Assembly (NCBI RefSeq): GCF_020179475.1
Contig: NZ_JAILXZ010000001.1
Span: forward strand, 1,607,129 to 1,671,128
DNA from: Novosphingobium huizhouense
Lineage (GTDB): Bacteria; Pseudomonadota; Alphaproteobacteria; Sphingomonadales; Sphingomonadaceae
Direction: 5' to 3'
DNA: 64,000 nucleotides
Shown: positions 55,793 through 63,251 of the stretch, piece by piece
Numbering within the stretch: position 1 is the stretch's first letter
Layout: the number at the start of each line of letters is the position of its first letter
The notes under the pieces: generated by a model
Seen by the model: the letters and a program-made list of their open reading frames with translations, nothing else
Database searches by the model: none
Told to the model about the DNA's origin: nothing
Program-made: the position numbers and the translations under genes

Positions 55793-57154
55793 ATGCCCAA
55801 TCCGCCGATCCAGTTCCCCTCGACCTTCACCGCCGCCAATGCGGTGGCCTTCGCCAACCCCGACAACTCGGCCCAGACGGTCAGCCTCGATGCGCCGCTG
55901 CCGGTCGCGGTGACCAACCTGCCCGCCGCGCAGGCGGTCACGGTCTCGAACTTTCCCGCCAGCCAGCCCGTCACGGTCTCGAACTTCCCGTCGAGCCAGA
56001 CGGTCTCGGTGTCGAACTTCCCCGCGAGCCAGACGGTCAACGTCGCCAACTTCCCCGCGAGCCAGACGGTCAGCGTCGGCAACTTCCCGACCAACCAGAC
56101 GGTCACGGTGTCGAACTTCCCCGCGAGCCAGGCGGTCAACGTCGGTAATTTCCCGGCGACGCAGGCGATCTCGGCCGCCAGCCTGCCGCTGCCGAGCGGC
56201 GCCGCCACCGCCGCCGCGCAGGCCAACGTGCTGACCACGCTGTCGGCGATCTCGGCGCAGCTTCCCGCCAGCCTCGGAGCGAAGACCGCGGCGGCGAGCC
56301 TGTCGGTCGGGCCGGCGAGCGACCTTGCCAATGCCGAGCCGGCCGGCGTTCCGGTGACGGGCACGACGATGCCGACCGGCGGCGTCGGGCTGACCGGCTG
56401 GCTGTCGGCGATCTACCGCTCGTGCAGCGAAGGCGCGGCGATCTCGGGCAGTGCGACCTCGGCGACCACCGTCGTCTCGGCGAGCAACTCGCTCTACATG
56501 GGCGGCTCGTTCCAGGTGACCAATGCGGGCACCTCGTGCACCGTCACCTACGAGCAGTCGAACGACGGCACCAACTGGGTGACGCTGCCGGTGATCTCGT
56601 CCGCGACCGCCACCAGCGCGCCGACGACCACCTCGACCGCGACCGGGCTCTACAGCTTCACCTCGTCCGCCGCGTTCGTGCGCGCCCGGGTCTCGACCTA
56701 CGGCAGCGGCACGGTCGCGATCACCCTGACCCAGAAGCAGCAGTCGAGCAGCTTCAGCGGCGTCTCGCTCGCCGGCGGCACTTCGGCGCTGGGCTCGGTC
56801 ACGGTGACCGGCACCATCAACGCCACGACCGGCTACACCGACACCCAGACCGCGCTCGGCGCCTCGGCGAGCTTTACCGGCACCGCGCGCAACACCAACG
56901 GCACCCAGTACTGCTTCTTCAATGCCTGCGCCTATGCCGACCAGGCGGGCACGCTGTTCATCGACCAGTCGACCGACACCGGCACGACCTATCAGCCGGT
57001 CATGAGCCAGGCGGTCACCGCGGGCAGCGCGGCCAACCTCTCGGTCCGCCTGTGCGGCGGCCTCGGCGCGGGCGTGCTCTACCGCGTGCGCTACGTCAAC
57101 GGCGCCAGCGCGCAGACCGTGTTCCGCCTGTCGAGCAGCTATACCGCGTCCTGA
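55793..57154 (+). CDS. Phage-like structural repeat protein (NFPASQ repeats)
   Basis: A 453-residue protein. Residues 37-124 are eight exact 11-residue units of the form [PAT]V.V.N[FL]P..Q, for example TVSVSNFPASQ. The rest is rich in Ser, Thr, Gly and Ala with beta-strand character (LYSFTSSAAFVRARVSTYGSG) and no hydrophobic signal peptide. Repeats of this NFPASQ kind are familiar from tailed-phage structural or fibre-like proteins. No other phage gene is adjacent: phzF-like and rlmN flank it, and the 60 bp upstream are AT-rich. ATG 55793 has AAGGAG eight bases upstream. It could be a domesticated phage fibre gene or a secreted surface protein. Confidence 0.7.
   Translation: MPNPPIQFPSTFTAANAVAFANPDNSAQTVSLDAPLPVAVTNLPAAQAVTVSNFPASQPVTVSNFPSSQTVSVSNFPASQTVNVANFPASQTVSVGNFPTNQTVTVSNFPASQAVNVGNFPATQAISAASLPLPSGAATAAAQANVLTTLSAISAQLPASLGAKTAAASLSVGPASDLANAEPAGVPVTGTTMPTGGVGLTGWLSAIYRSCSEGAAISGSATSATTVVSASNSLYMGGSFQVTNAGTSCTVTYEQSNDGTNWVTLPVISSATATSAPTTTSTATGLYSFTSSAAFVRARVSTYGSGTVAITLTQKQQSSSFSGVSLAGGTSALGSVTVTGTINATTGYTDTQTALGASASFTGTARNTNGTQYCFFNACAYADQAGTLFIDQSTDTGTTYQPVMSQAVTAGSAANLSVRLCGGLGAGVLYRVRYVNGASAQTVFRLSSSYTAS
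55901..56164 (+). repeat. 33-bp tandem repeat encoding eight NFPASQ units
   Basis: Eight consecutive 33-bp units, each encoding an 11-residue module with N[FL]P at its centre. Third-position differences distinguish the copies. Copy-number change would keep the frame. Confidence 0.88.
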
Positions 57155-57175
57155 TCCCGGCGCGGACCACCGCCG

Positions 57176-58447
57176 TCAGCCGAGCGCGGCCAGCTTCTCT
57201 TCGGCGAGGCGGTCGAGCTCGGCGCGGCTCTTCTTCTCGGCAGCGGTCTTGAGCTGCCCGCAGGCCGCGTCGATGTCGCGCCCGCGGGGCGTGCGCACCG
57301 GCGCCGAAATCCCCGCCTCGAACACGATCTCGGCAAAGCGCTTGATCCGCTCGGGGCTCGAGCATTCGTAGACCGCCCCGTCCCACGGGTTGAACGGGAT
57401 CAGGTTGACCTTGGCCGGCAGCTTGTACTGCTTGATCAGCCGGACCAGTTCGCGCGCGTCGTCGTCGCTGTCGTTCTTGTCCTTGAGCATCACGTATTCG
57501 AAGGTGATGCGCCGGGCGTTCGAGGCGCCGGGATAGTCGGCGCAGGCCTGGAGCAGTTCCTCGATCCCGTACTTGCGGTTGATCGGGACGATCTCGTCGC
57601 GCACCTCCTTGGTCACCGCGTGAAGCGAGACGGCAAGGTTCACCCCGATCTCCTCGCCCGCGCGCGCCATCATCGGCACGACGCCGCTGGTCGACAGCGT
57701 GATGCGGCGCTTCGACAGGGCAAGGCCGTCGCCGTCCATCACCAGCTTGAGCGCATCGCGCACGTTGTCGAAATTGTAGAGCGGCTCGCCCATGCCCATC
57801 ATCACGATGTTCGTCAGCAGGCGACCGTCGGGGGTATAGGCGCTGGCGGCTTCCTCGTCCTCGTCGTCGAAGTCGAGCCCGGCCATGGTGCCGCTGCCTT
57901 TGGGCCATTCGCCGAGTGAATCGCGTGCGAGCATCACCTGCCCGACGATCTCGCCCGGCGTCAGGTTGCGCACCAGCCGCATCGTGCCGGTGTGGCAGAA
58001 ACGGCAGTTGAGCGTGCAGCCGACCTGGCTCGAGACGCACAGCGTGCCGCGGTCGGCGTCGGGGATGAACACCATCTCGAAGTCGTGCTTGTCCGCCGTG
58101 CGCAGCAGCCACTTGCGCGTGCCGTCGGTCGAGACTTGCGCCTCGACGATCTCCGGGCGGCCGATCACGAACCGTTCGGCCAGCCACGGGCGCATCGTCT
58201 TGGCGATGTCGGTCATCGCCTCGAAATCGGTCACGCCGCGGTGGTAAAGCCAGTGGAACACCTGCTTGGCTCGCAGCTTGGCGGCCTTGGGGTCGAGCCC
58301 GGCTTCACCGAACAGCTCGACGATCCGCTTCTTGGGCAGGCCGATCAGGTCGATCCGGCCATCGTCGCGCGGGGTCACGTCACGCGGCACCGGAACGGGG
58401 TCCGTGTGCCCGGGTATCGGCATCAGGGGGGTGTGCATGGGCGGCAT
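57176..58447 (-). CDS. rlmN: Dual-specificity rRNA/tRNA adenine C2-methyltransferase (RlmN)
   Basis: A 423-residue radical SAM enzyme methylating 23S rRNA A2503 and tRNA A37. The [4Fe-4S]-binding CTLNCRFC motif, VCSSQVGC-like strand (LCVSSQVGC), [12 protein letters not shown] and [12 protein letters not shown] are diagnostic; the second catalytic cysteine is in [11 protein letters not shown] near the C-terminus. Residues 1-30 are a variable extension ([20 protein letters not shown]), and another ATG at 58438 is possible; neither has a strong ribosome site. It is convergent with the repeat protein and divergent from the outer-membrane barrel gene. Confidence 0.95.
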   Translation of the reverse strand: MPPMHTPLMPIPGHTDPVPVPRDVTPRDDGRIDLIGLPKKRIVELFGEAGLDPKAAKLRAKQVFHWLYHRGVTDFEAMTDIAKTMRPWLAERFVIGRPEIVEAQVSTDGTRKWLLRTADKHDFEMVFIPDADRGTLCVSSQVGCTLNCRFCHTGTMRLVRNLTPGEIVGQVMLARDSLGEWPKGSGTMAGLDFDDEDEEAASAYTPDGRLLTNIVMMGMGEPLYNFDNVRDALKLVMDGDGLALSKRRITLSTSGVVPMMARAGEEIGVNLAVSLHAVTKEVRDEIVPINRKYGIEELLQACADYPGASNARRITFEYVMLKDKNDSDDDARELVRLIKQYKLPAKVNLIPFNPWDGAVYECSSPERIKRFAEIVFEAGISAPVRTPRGRDIDAACGQLKTAAEKKSRAELDRLAEEKLAALG

Positions 58448-58488
58448 ATAAGGAATGTCGCGCGGATGCGCAAACGCTCGAGGGCCAG

Positions 58489-58506
58489 TGTGACAGTTTC
58501 GTCACA
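58489..58506. promoter_or_regulatory. Perfect palindromic site between rlmN and the barrel gene
   Basis: TGTGAC-AGTTTC-GTCACA has perfect 6-bp arms, resembling a CRP/FNR-type site but with an 8-bp gap between the TGTGA and TCACA halves instead of 6. It lies 42 bp upstream of rlmN and about 113 bp upstream of the barrel gene. Confidence 0.4.
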
Positions 58507-58524
58507 GGTCGTCGTTGTGTGAGG

Positions 58525-58554
58525 TTCAGGAAACCGCCGCTGCGCGAGGCCGTT
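58525..58554 (+). promoter_or_regulatory. Candidate ECF-type promoter of the first barrel gene
   Basis: TTCAGGAAACC (58525-58535) is followed 16 bp after GGAAAC by CGTT (58551), close to the GGAAC-N16/17-CGTT pattern of alphaproteobacterial EcfG promoters. The same 11 bases occur before the second barrel gene at a similar distance. Confidence 0.35.
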
Positions 58555-58618
58555 CGAAGGACCAATGCCGCCGTGCACGTTGTGCAGTCCGGCAGGGGTA
58601 TTTGAACGGAGTTTCAGT

Positions 58619-59290
58619 ATGAAGAAGATCAGCGCCCTCCTTGCCGCCGGTGCGGCAGCGATCGCGGCCCCGGCATTCGCGCAGGATGCCACGCCCGCGC
58701 AGGAGTTCCAGGGCCTCAGGGTCGAAGGCCTGGTCGGCTACGACCACAACCGCTCGGGCAGCAGCGTCGACATCGACACCAATCGCGACATCAAGCAGTC
58801 GATCGACGGCGTCGTCTACGGCGTGGGCGTCGGCTACGACGTCGCGGCGGGCAGCAACTTCACCATCGGCGCCGAGGCCGAGGTGACCGACAGCAGCGCC
58901 AAGTGGGACAACAACAACGGCGTGCCCAACACCTTCAACCTCGGCCGCGTCGAAGCCGGCCGCGACCTCTACTTCGGCGCGCGCGCGGGCTATGCCGTGT
59001 CGCCCTCGACGCTGGTCTATGTGAAGGGCGGCTACACCAACGCGCGCTACAACCTCGAAGGCAGCGACGGCACCACCAACCTGCGCCAGCGCCTCGACAC
59101 CGACGGCTGGCGGCTTGGCGCGGGCGTCGAGCAGAAGGTCGGCACCAATGCCTACGTGAAGGCCGAATACCGCTACTCGAACTATTCGAAGGGCGAATTC
59201 GACTTCAACGGCGACACGCCCGACAGCAGCCGCTTCAACATCGACACCGACCGCCACCAGGTGATGGTCGGCGCCGGCGTGCGGTTCTGA
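58619..59290 (+). CDS. Outer-membrane beta-barrel protein, copy 1
   Basis: A 223-residue opacity/OmpA-like eight-stranded barrel. Signal peptide MKKISALLAAGAAAIAAPAFAQ; strands include GVVYGVGVGYDVAAGSNFTI, YFGARAGYAVSPSTLVYVKGG and YVKAEYRYSNYSKGEFDF; it ends HQVMVGAGVRF with terminal Phe for BAM. The family contributes to surface properties or small-solute passage; the exact role is unknown. ATG 58619 has GGAG upstream. A paralogue follows 236 bp downstream, sharing KWDNNNGVPNTFNLGRV-type central blocks, so the pair arose by tandem duplication. Confidence 0.9.
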   Translation: MKKISALLAAGAAAIAAPAFAQDATPAQEFQGLRVEGLVGYDHNRSGSSVDIDTNRDIKQSIDGVVYGVGVGYDVAAGSNFTIGAEAEVTDSSAKWDNNNGVPNTFNLGRVEAGRDLYFGARAGYAVSPSTLVYVKGGYTNARYNLEGSDGTTNLRQRLDTDGWRLGAGVEQKVGTNAYVKAEYRYSNYSKGEFDFNGDTPDSSRFNIDTDRHQVMVGAGVRF

Positions 59291-59334
59291 TCGGGGAACC
59301 GACTAGCATCTGACGGTTTGACCGCCGACAGCAC

Positions 59335-59368
59335 AGGGGCGGGTCGGGCAGCAGTCCGGCTCGCCCCT
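59335..59368 (+). terminator. Hairpin terminator after barrel copy 1
   Basis: AGGGGCGGGTCGG and CCGGCTCGCCCCT form a 13-bp stem with two G-U pairs and an 8-nt loop, 45 bp after the stop, followed by a short TTGTCGT. Confidence 0.6.
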
Positions 59369-59426
59369 TGTCGTGCCTGCCATAAAGTAGTGTTGCTAAA
59401 TAGGCACAATCATTTGTTGTATTCGT

Positions 59427-59456
59427 TTCAGGAAACCCTTTGCTCTCAAAGTCATT
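59427..59456 (+). promoter_or_regulatory. Candidate ECF-type promoter of the second barrel gene
   Basis: TTCAGGAAACC (59427-59437) is identical to the element before copy 1, and GGAAAC is followed after exactly 16 bp by CATT (CGTT in copy 1). It is 100 bp upstream of the start. Confidence 0.35.
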
Positions 59457-59526
59457 CGTGAGGGGACTGTCGGCCGGGTCGCCACCTTCCGGTTGTCGGC
59501 AGAAGTAAGAGCATGGAGTTTCATTT

Positions 59527-60219
59527 ATGAAGAAGTTCATTGCAGCGCTTGCCGCTGTGTCCGCCATCGCCGTCGCCGCTCCCGCCTTTGCGCAGGATGC
59601 GATGACCGACGAGACCACGTCGCCCGCCCGGAACTTCAGCGGCCTCAGCATCAACACCGTGATCGGCTGGGACCACCTGCGCTCGGGCAGCACCAGGGAC
59701 ATCGATAGCAACGCCGACGTCAAGCAGTCGCTTAACGGCATCGTGTTCGGCGGCGGCATCGGCTTCGACGTGCCGCTGGGCGACCGCCTGACGCTCGGCG
59801 CCGAAGCCGAAGGGACCACGAGCTCGGCCCGCTGGGACAACAACAACGGCGTGCCCAACACCTTCAACCTCGGCCGGGTCAAGGCCGAGCGCGACTTCTA
59901 CGCCGGTGGCCGCCTCGGCTTCGCGATGTCGCCCAAGACGCTGCTCTACGTGAAGGGCGGCTACACCAACGCCCGCTTCGCGCTGCGCGGCAACGGCGGC
60001 GGCTTCTCGAGCGAGCGGCGCCTCGACACCGACGGCTGGCGCGCGGGCGCGGGCATCGAGCAGAAGCTCGGCGACCACGGCTTCGGCCGTCTCGAATATC
60101 GCTACTCGAACTACCAGAAGGGCGAATTCGACTTCAACGACGACGTGCCGGACAGCGGCCGCTTCAACATCGACACCGACCGTCACCAGGTCGTTGCCGC
60201 GGTCGGCGTGCGCTTCTGA
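59527..60219 (+). CDS. Outer-membrane beta-barrel protein, copy 2
   Basis: A 230-residue paralogue of the preceding barrel gene: signal peptide MKKFIAALAAVSAIAVAAPAFAQ, then barrel strands with RWDNNNGVPNTFNLGRVKAE, LLYVKGGYTNARFAL and RLEYRYSNYQKGEFDFND, ending VVAAVGVRF. It shares nearly all of the central and C-terminal sequence with copy 1, but the N-terminal 30-60 residues and loops differ, as in duplicated and diverging surface proteins. ATG 59527. It has its own leader with a shared TTCAGGAAACC element and its own hairpin after the stop. Confidence 0.9.
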   Translation: MKKFIAALAAVSAIAVAAPAFAQDAMTDETTSPARNFSGLSINTVIGWDHLRSGSTRDIDSNADVKQSLNGIVFGGGIGFDVPLGDRLTLGAEAEGTTSSARWDNNNGVPNTFNLGRVKAERDFYAGGRLGFAMSPKTLLYVKGGYTNARFALRGNGGGFSSERRLDTDGWRAGAGIEQKLGDHGFGRLEYRYSNYQKGEFDFNDDVPDSGRFNIDTDRHQVVAAVGVRF

Positions 60220-60261
60220 TCGCCTGCTTCGATCGCCCGGCGCGAAGGCCCGGGCGTGTGG

Positions 60262-60285
60262 CGGGCCGGGGGCAACCCCGGCCCG
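60262..60285 (+). terminator. Hairpin after barrel copy 2
   Basis: CGGGCCGGGG, loop GCAA, CCCCGGCCCG is a perfect 10-bp stem 42 bp after the stop; a GCAA tetraloop adds stability. No long T-run, but TTGCCGTC follows. Confidence 0.6.
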
Positions 60286-60292
60286 TTGCCGT

Positions 60293-60562
60293 CTAGGCCG
60301 TGAACTCATAAACGGCGCCTTCGAGGTTTGAGGCAGAAGGGCCAGGTGCAAGGAGGGAAGGCGCAGGAATATGTCGATATTTCAAGCCTTCCCGACGCGG
60401 CAGATGGCCCTTCCGGTCAAATCCCGAAGGGACGTCAAAATGGCTTCCATCGCGAACCAAGCCGCCCTTGGAAGGGCAACCAGCCCTCCCGGCGGGCGCC
60501 TTGGCCCGCGCTGTTCGCCATTTTGACGCCTCGAAGGCGCCGTTTATGAGTTCACGGCCTAG
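60293..60562. mobile_element. MITE-like 270-bp palindromic element with 34-bp perfect inverted ends
   Basis: The first 34 bp (60293-60326) are the exact reverse complement of the last 34 bp (60529-60562). Each end begins with CTAG then GGCCGTGAACTCATAAAC. Inside are two further hairpins: GAAGGGCCA...TGGCCCTTC on the left with an AATAT/ATATT centre, and CGTCAAAATGGC (60433-60444) pairing with GCCATTTTGACG (60517-60528). No open frame for a transposase exists. CTAG on both sides (60293-60296, 60559-60562) may be a target duplication. This fits a non-autonomous MITE, possibly mobilised by an IS5/IS427-like transposase; that parent is inference. The right CTAG supplies the stop codon of the neighbouring minus-strand gene. 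Confidence 0.75.
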
Positions 60563-61062
60563 CGCCGGGCGCAGGCGAGCGCGGCGGCGTCGAGCGCGCT
60601 GGGCAGGCCGGCGAGCCGCCACACCTCGCGCGTCACCCGGCCGGGTTCGCGCAGCGTTACGGTAAGCTCGGCCGCCGAGCGCATCGCCGCGACGATCGCG
60701 GCATCGCTGCGCCGGTCGGGCGCCCAGGCGCTGTTGCCGCCGGCAAGCAGCGCGAAGCTCTGCCCGCCGAGCGACAGCGTGACTTGCGCCGCGGCCGGGG
60801 CGACGCGGGGCAAGCGCACGTGGACCTGCCCGCGCACGTCGCGCGTCGGCCAGGTCGCCACCGTCAGGTAGGGCTGGAAGTCGCGCTTGCGCCCCGGCGC
60901 CGGCCGCGGCATCGCGATCGCATAGCAGCGCGGCACGCCGGGATCGCGGAACGCCGCCCAGTCGTTCCACACCCCCAGCGCATCGCGCGCCCGGGCGGCC
61001 GGGGCGAGGGCGAGGGGGAGGGCCAGCGCCAGCGCCAGCGCGGCGGCAACGGCGCGCGTCAC
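60559..61062 (-). CDS. IalB-like exported protein
   Basis: A 167-residue protein with a signal peptide (AVAAALALALALPLALAPAARA). The core has VPRCYAIAMPRP, YLTVATWPTRDVRGQVHVRL and SFALLAGGNSAWAPD, a pattern seen in proteins annotated as invasion-associated locus B family in sphingomonads. The two cysteines (~46 and ~164) could pair. No defined function. Its TAG stop is inside the CTAG at the edge of the MITE-like element, so the natural C-terminus may have been altered. ATG 61062; it lies 6 bp after the next small gene on the same strand. Confidence 0.7.
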   Translation of the reverse strand: MTRAVAAALALALALPLALAPAARARDALGVWNDWAAFRDPGVPRCYAIAMPRPAPGRKRDFQPYLTVATWPTRDVRGQVHVRLPRVAPAAAQVTLSLGGQSFALLAGGNSAWAPDRRSDAAIVAAMRSAAELTVTLREPGRVTREVWRLAGLPSALDAAALACARR

Positions 61063-61068
61063 CTCACG

Positions 61069-61272
61069 TCATCCCTCGAGCAGGTCGAGATAGGCGACGA
61101 CGTCGTTGTCGGTCGCGAGGTAGAGCCCGTCCTGCACCGTCTCGCTCTGCGCCGCGGCAATCGCCATCGCCTCGTCGAGCGGGCCATAGAACAGCGTCTC
61201 GGCCTGCCCGCCCTCGACGCCGTCGCCGAGGTGATAGAGCCGCACGGTCGCTTCGCCGTAAGTCGTGCGCAT
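61069..61272 (-). CDS. Hypothetical 67-residue protein
   Basis: A small soluble protein, MRTTYGEATVRLYHLGDGVE at the start and TDNDVVAYLDLLEG at the end, acidic overall. No family recognised. It is packed between the DUF4169 gene (6 bp) and the IalB-like gene (6 bp) on the same strand, so it belongs to a compact operon; that spacing is the main support for it being real. Confidence 0.6.
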   Translation of the reverse strand: MRTTYGEATVRLYHLGDGVEGGQAETLFYGPLDEAMAIAAAQSETVQDGLYLATDNDVVAYLDLLEG

Positions 61273-61278
61273 CGCCGC

Positions 61279-61464
61279 TCAGTCGCCCTCGCGCTCGCGC
61301 CGCGCGCCGTCGAGCAGGCGGGCGGCGCGCGCCGCTTCGGCGCCGTCGCGCGCCTTCTCGGCGGCGGTCCGGCCAAACTTCGCGCGATTGCCCGCCGCCT
61401 GCGCCGCGGCATCGGCGCGCTGCCTTGCCTTGCGCGCGGTGCGAAGATTTACGATCTCGGCCAT
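61279..61464 (-). CDS. DUF4169 family small protein
   Basis: A 61-residue, highly charged helical protein: MAEIVNLRTARKARQRADAA then NRAKFGRTAAEKARDGAEAA. The MAEIVNLRTARK start and NRAKFGRT block match DUF4169, of unknown function, widespread in alphaproteobacteria. Its ATG overlaps the stop of the histidine phosphatase gene (TGATG), so translation is coupled. Confidence 0.8.
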   Translation of the reverse strand: MAEIVNLRTARKARQRADAAAQAAGNRAKFGRTAAEKARDGAEAARAARLLDGARREREGD

Positions 61465-62093
61465 CAGGCGTGCTCGGTTCCGCGCTCTGCGCCATAGAGC
61501 ACGCATTCGGCGCCGTCCTTGACCAGCGCCACCGAGCCCTGGACCAGCGAGGGCGCGATCGGCACGCCGTGCGCCGGATGGACCGGATAGCCCGCCATGA
61601 TCCCGCGCAGCACCCGGCTGGAGATGCCGTGCATCACGACGACATGGTCGCGCCCATCGTCGCCGGTGCGCTCGATCCAGCGACGCAGGCGCGCGGCGAT
61701 CGCGGGATAGTCCTCGCCATCGGGAGCGGGGCGCAGCAGATGGTCCTCGATGACGATCGGGCCGTGCTCGGCCTCGACGTCGGAATAGGAGCGCTCGCAC
61801 CACGAGCCCATGTCGATCTCCTTGAGATCGGGGGTGCGGCTGGCGGCGAACCAGTCGATGCCGAGTTCCTCGGCGATCAGCGCGGCGGTCTGCAGCGCGC
61901 GGCCGGTCTCGGAAACGTGGAGCACCACCGGCGGCCGCTCGCCCAGTTCCTGGCGCAGCACCACGCCCATCTGCGTCGCCTGCTCGCAACCGAGCCGGGT
62001 CAGCGGCGTGTGGATGTGGTTCGACTGGAGGCGGCGCGCGGCGTTGTAGACGGTTTCGCCGTGGCGCATGATGAAGAAGCGCGAAGAGGTCAT
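61464..62093 (-). CDS. Histidine phosphatase family protein
   Basis: A 209-residue phosphoglycerate-mutase-fold enzyme. The phospho-histidine motif is FIMRHGETVYNAARRLQSN; the second catalytic histidine is in HVVVMHGISSRVLRG (~150), and Glu in LKEIDMGSWCE. It removes phosphate from a small molecule or protein not identifiable from sequence. ATG 62093. It is the first gene of the compact operon with DUF4169, the 67-residue protein and the IalB-like gene. Confidence 0.88.
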   Translation of the reverse strand: MTSSRFFIMRHGETVYNAARRLQSNHIHTPLTRLGCEQATQMGVVLRQELGERPPVVLHVSETGRALQTAALIAEELGIDWFAASRTPDLKEIDMGSWCERSYSDVEAEHGPIVIEDHLLRPAPDGEDYPAIAARLRRWIERTGDDGRDHVVVMHGISSRVLRGIMAGYPVHPAHGVPIAPSLVQGSVALVKDGAECVLYGAERGTEHA

Positions 62094-62147
62094 GGCCGGA
62101 GGCGATAGCGCGCCCGCACCGCGAGCGCCATGGCCTGCGCGTCCGGA

Positions 62148-62633
62148 TCAGGCTTCGGGATAGCGCACTCCGACGATTTCCCACTCCTTCTCGCCGCCCG
62201 GCAGGCGGACCACGCGCAAATCGCCGAGGCGGGCGCCGCGCAGCGCGCGGGCGATCGGCGCGCTCCAGCCGATCAGGCCCTTGCTCGCGTCCTGCTCGTC
62301 GTCGCCGACCAGCGTGAGCGTGCGGCGGTTGTCGTCTTCGTCGGCGATTTCCACCGTGGCGCCGAACAGCACGCGCGTGCGGTCCTCCTGCCGCGCCGGA
62401 TCGACCACGCGCGCCGCCTTCATCCGGCGGGCGAGGTGGGCGAGCTCGCGGTCGATCTCGCGCATCCGCTTGCGCCCGTAAAGATAGTCGCCGTTCTCGC
62501 TGCGGTCGCCGTTGCCCGCCGCCCAGCTGACGATCTCGACGATCGCCGGTCGCTCGGTGCCGAGCAGGTGGTCGTAGCGCGCGCGCAGCGCGGCGAGCCC
62601 GGCCGGCGTGATCGGATTTCCCTCTACCTTCAT
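62148..62633 (-). CDS. greB: Transcription elongation factor GreB
   Basis: A 161-residue Gre factor. The N-terminal coiled coil begins ITPAGLAALRARYDHLL and reaches the tip acidic pair in NGDRSENGDYLYGRKRMREI; the C-terminal FKBP-like domain has VLFGATVEIADED and GLIGWSAPIARALRGA. It stimulates RNA polymerase transcript cleavage to rescue backtracked complexes. The long YLYGRKRMREIDREL after the tip is typical of GreB rather than GreA. ATG 62633; upstream in-frame extensions have no homology. Confidence 0.93.
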   Translation of the reverse strand: MKVEGNPITPAGLAALRARYDHLLGTERPAIVEIVSWAAGNGDRSENGDYLYGRKRMREIDRELAHLARRMKAARVVDPARQEDRTRVLFGATVEIADEDDNRRTLTLVGDDEQDASKGLIGWSAPIARALRGARLGDLRVVRLPGGEKEWEIVGVRYPEA

Positions 62634-62814
62634 CACTCTGCCCTTAGGCGAGGCGCGCGCGCGGCGAAACCCGGGGCGTGGCGAACCCGGCGCGGGGCGA
62701 CGCGGTGGGTATGGGGGCGGGGTGCGGGGGAGGGGCGGCGGGCAAGGGCGCGGTTGCGCTGCCGCTGGGCTGCGCTTAGGGCGGGCGCATTCCCCCAATG
62801 CGAAAGCGATTCCG

Positions 62815-63018
62815 ATGGCCGAGACCTTTACCCTGACCGTGACCAGCGACGAACTCGAACTGCTGGTCGACGCGCTCGAGGCCGACCTCGAAGGCTATGT
62901 CGAAGCGGCGCAGGAAGCGCGCGGCTCGGGCAGCGGCGGCGATGTCGAGATGTTCAAGGACGCGGCGCTCAACATCCAGAAGCTGCTGAGCCGCCTGCAG
63001 GACATGCTGCCGGAATAA
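62815..63018 (+). CDS. Hypothetical 67-residue acidic protein
   Basis: A small protein MAETFTLTVTSDELELLVDA... ending NIQKLLSRLQDMLPE, helical and acidic. No family recognised. The leader ATGCGAAAGCGATTCCG upstream resembles the leader of the aldo/keto reductase at 318-334. Divergent from greB by 181 bp. A block of palindromic repeats begins 28 bp after the stop. Confidence 0.65.
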   Translation: MAETFTLTVTSDELELLVDALEADLEGYVEAAQEARGSGSGGDVEMFKDAALNIQKLLSRLQDMLPE

Positions 63019-63045
63019 GCGACCGGCGGCTCGCCCTGCCGCCAG

Positions 63046-63251
63046 CGTCGAACCCCCACCCCCGGCCCCTCCCCACCGGGGAGGGGGGATGAAGCGGTGC
63101 GCTATCATGCTCCCTGCCAGGCGGGGAGGGGGTAGCACAACGCAACGCCAGCCCTGCTCCGCGACAGCCGGGGGGGGGAGAAGTGGCGTGGTATCAGCGC
63201 AAGCCCTGCTCCCCTCCCCGGTGGGGAGGGGCCGGGGGTGGGGGTTCGACG
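63046..63251. repeat. 41-bp perfect inverted repeat around a 124-bp centre
   Basis: The 41 bp at 63046-63086 are the exact reverse complement of 63211-63251; both contain CCCCCACCCCCGGCCCC and a CCCCTCCCC/GGGGAGGGG hairpin. The same core occurs singly at 16981-17016. The centre (63087-63210) has no gene. This looks like a pair of dispersed repeat copies in opposite orientation, able to extrude a large cruciform. Confidence 0.82.
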
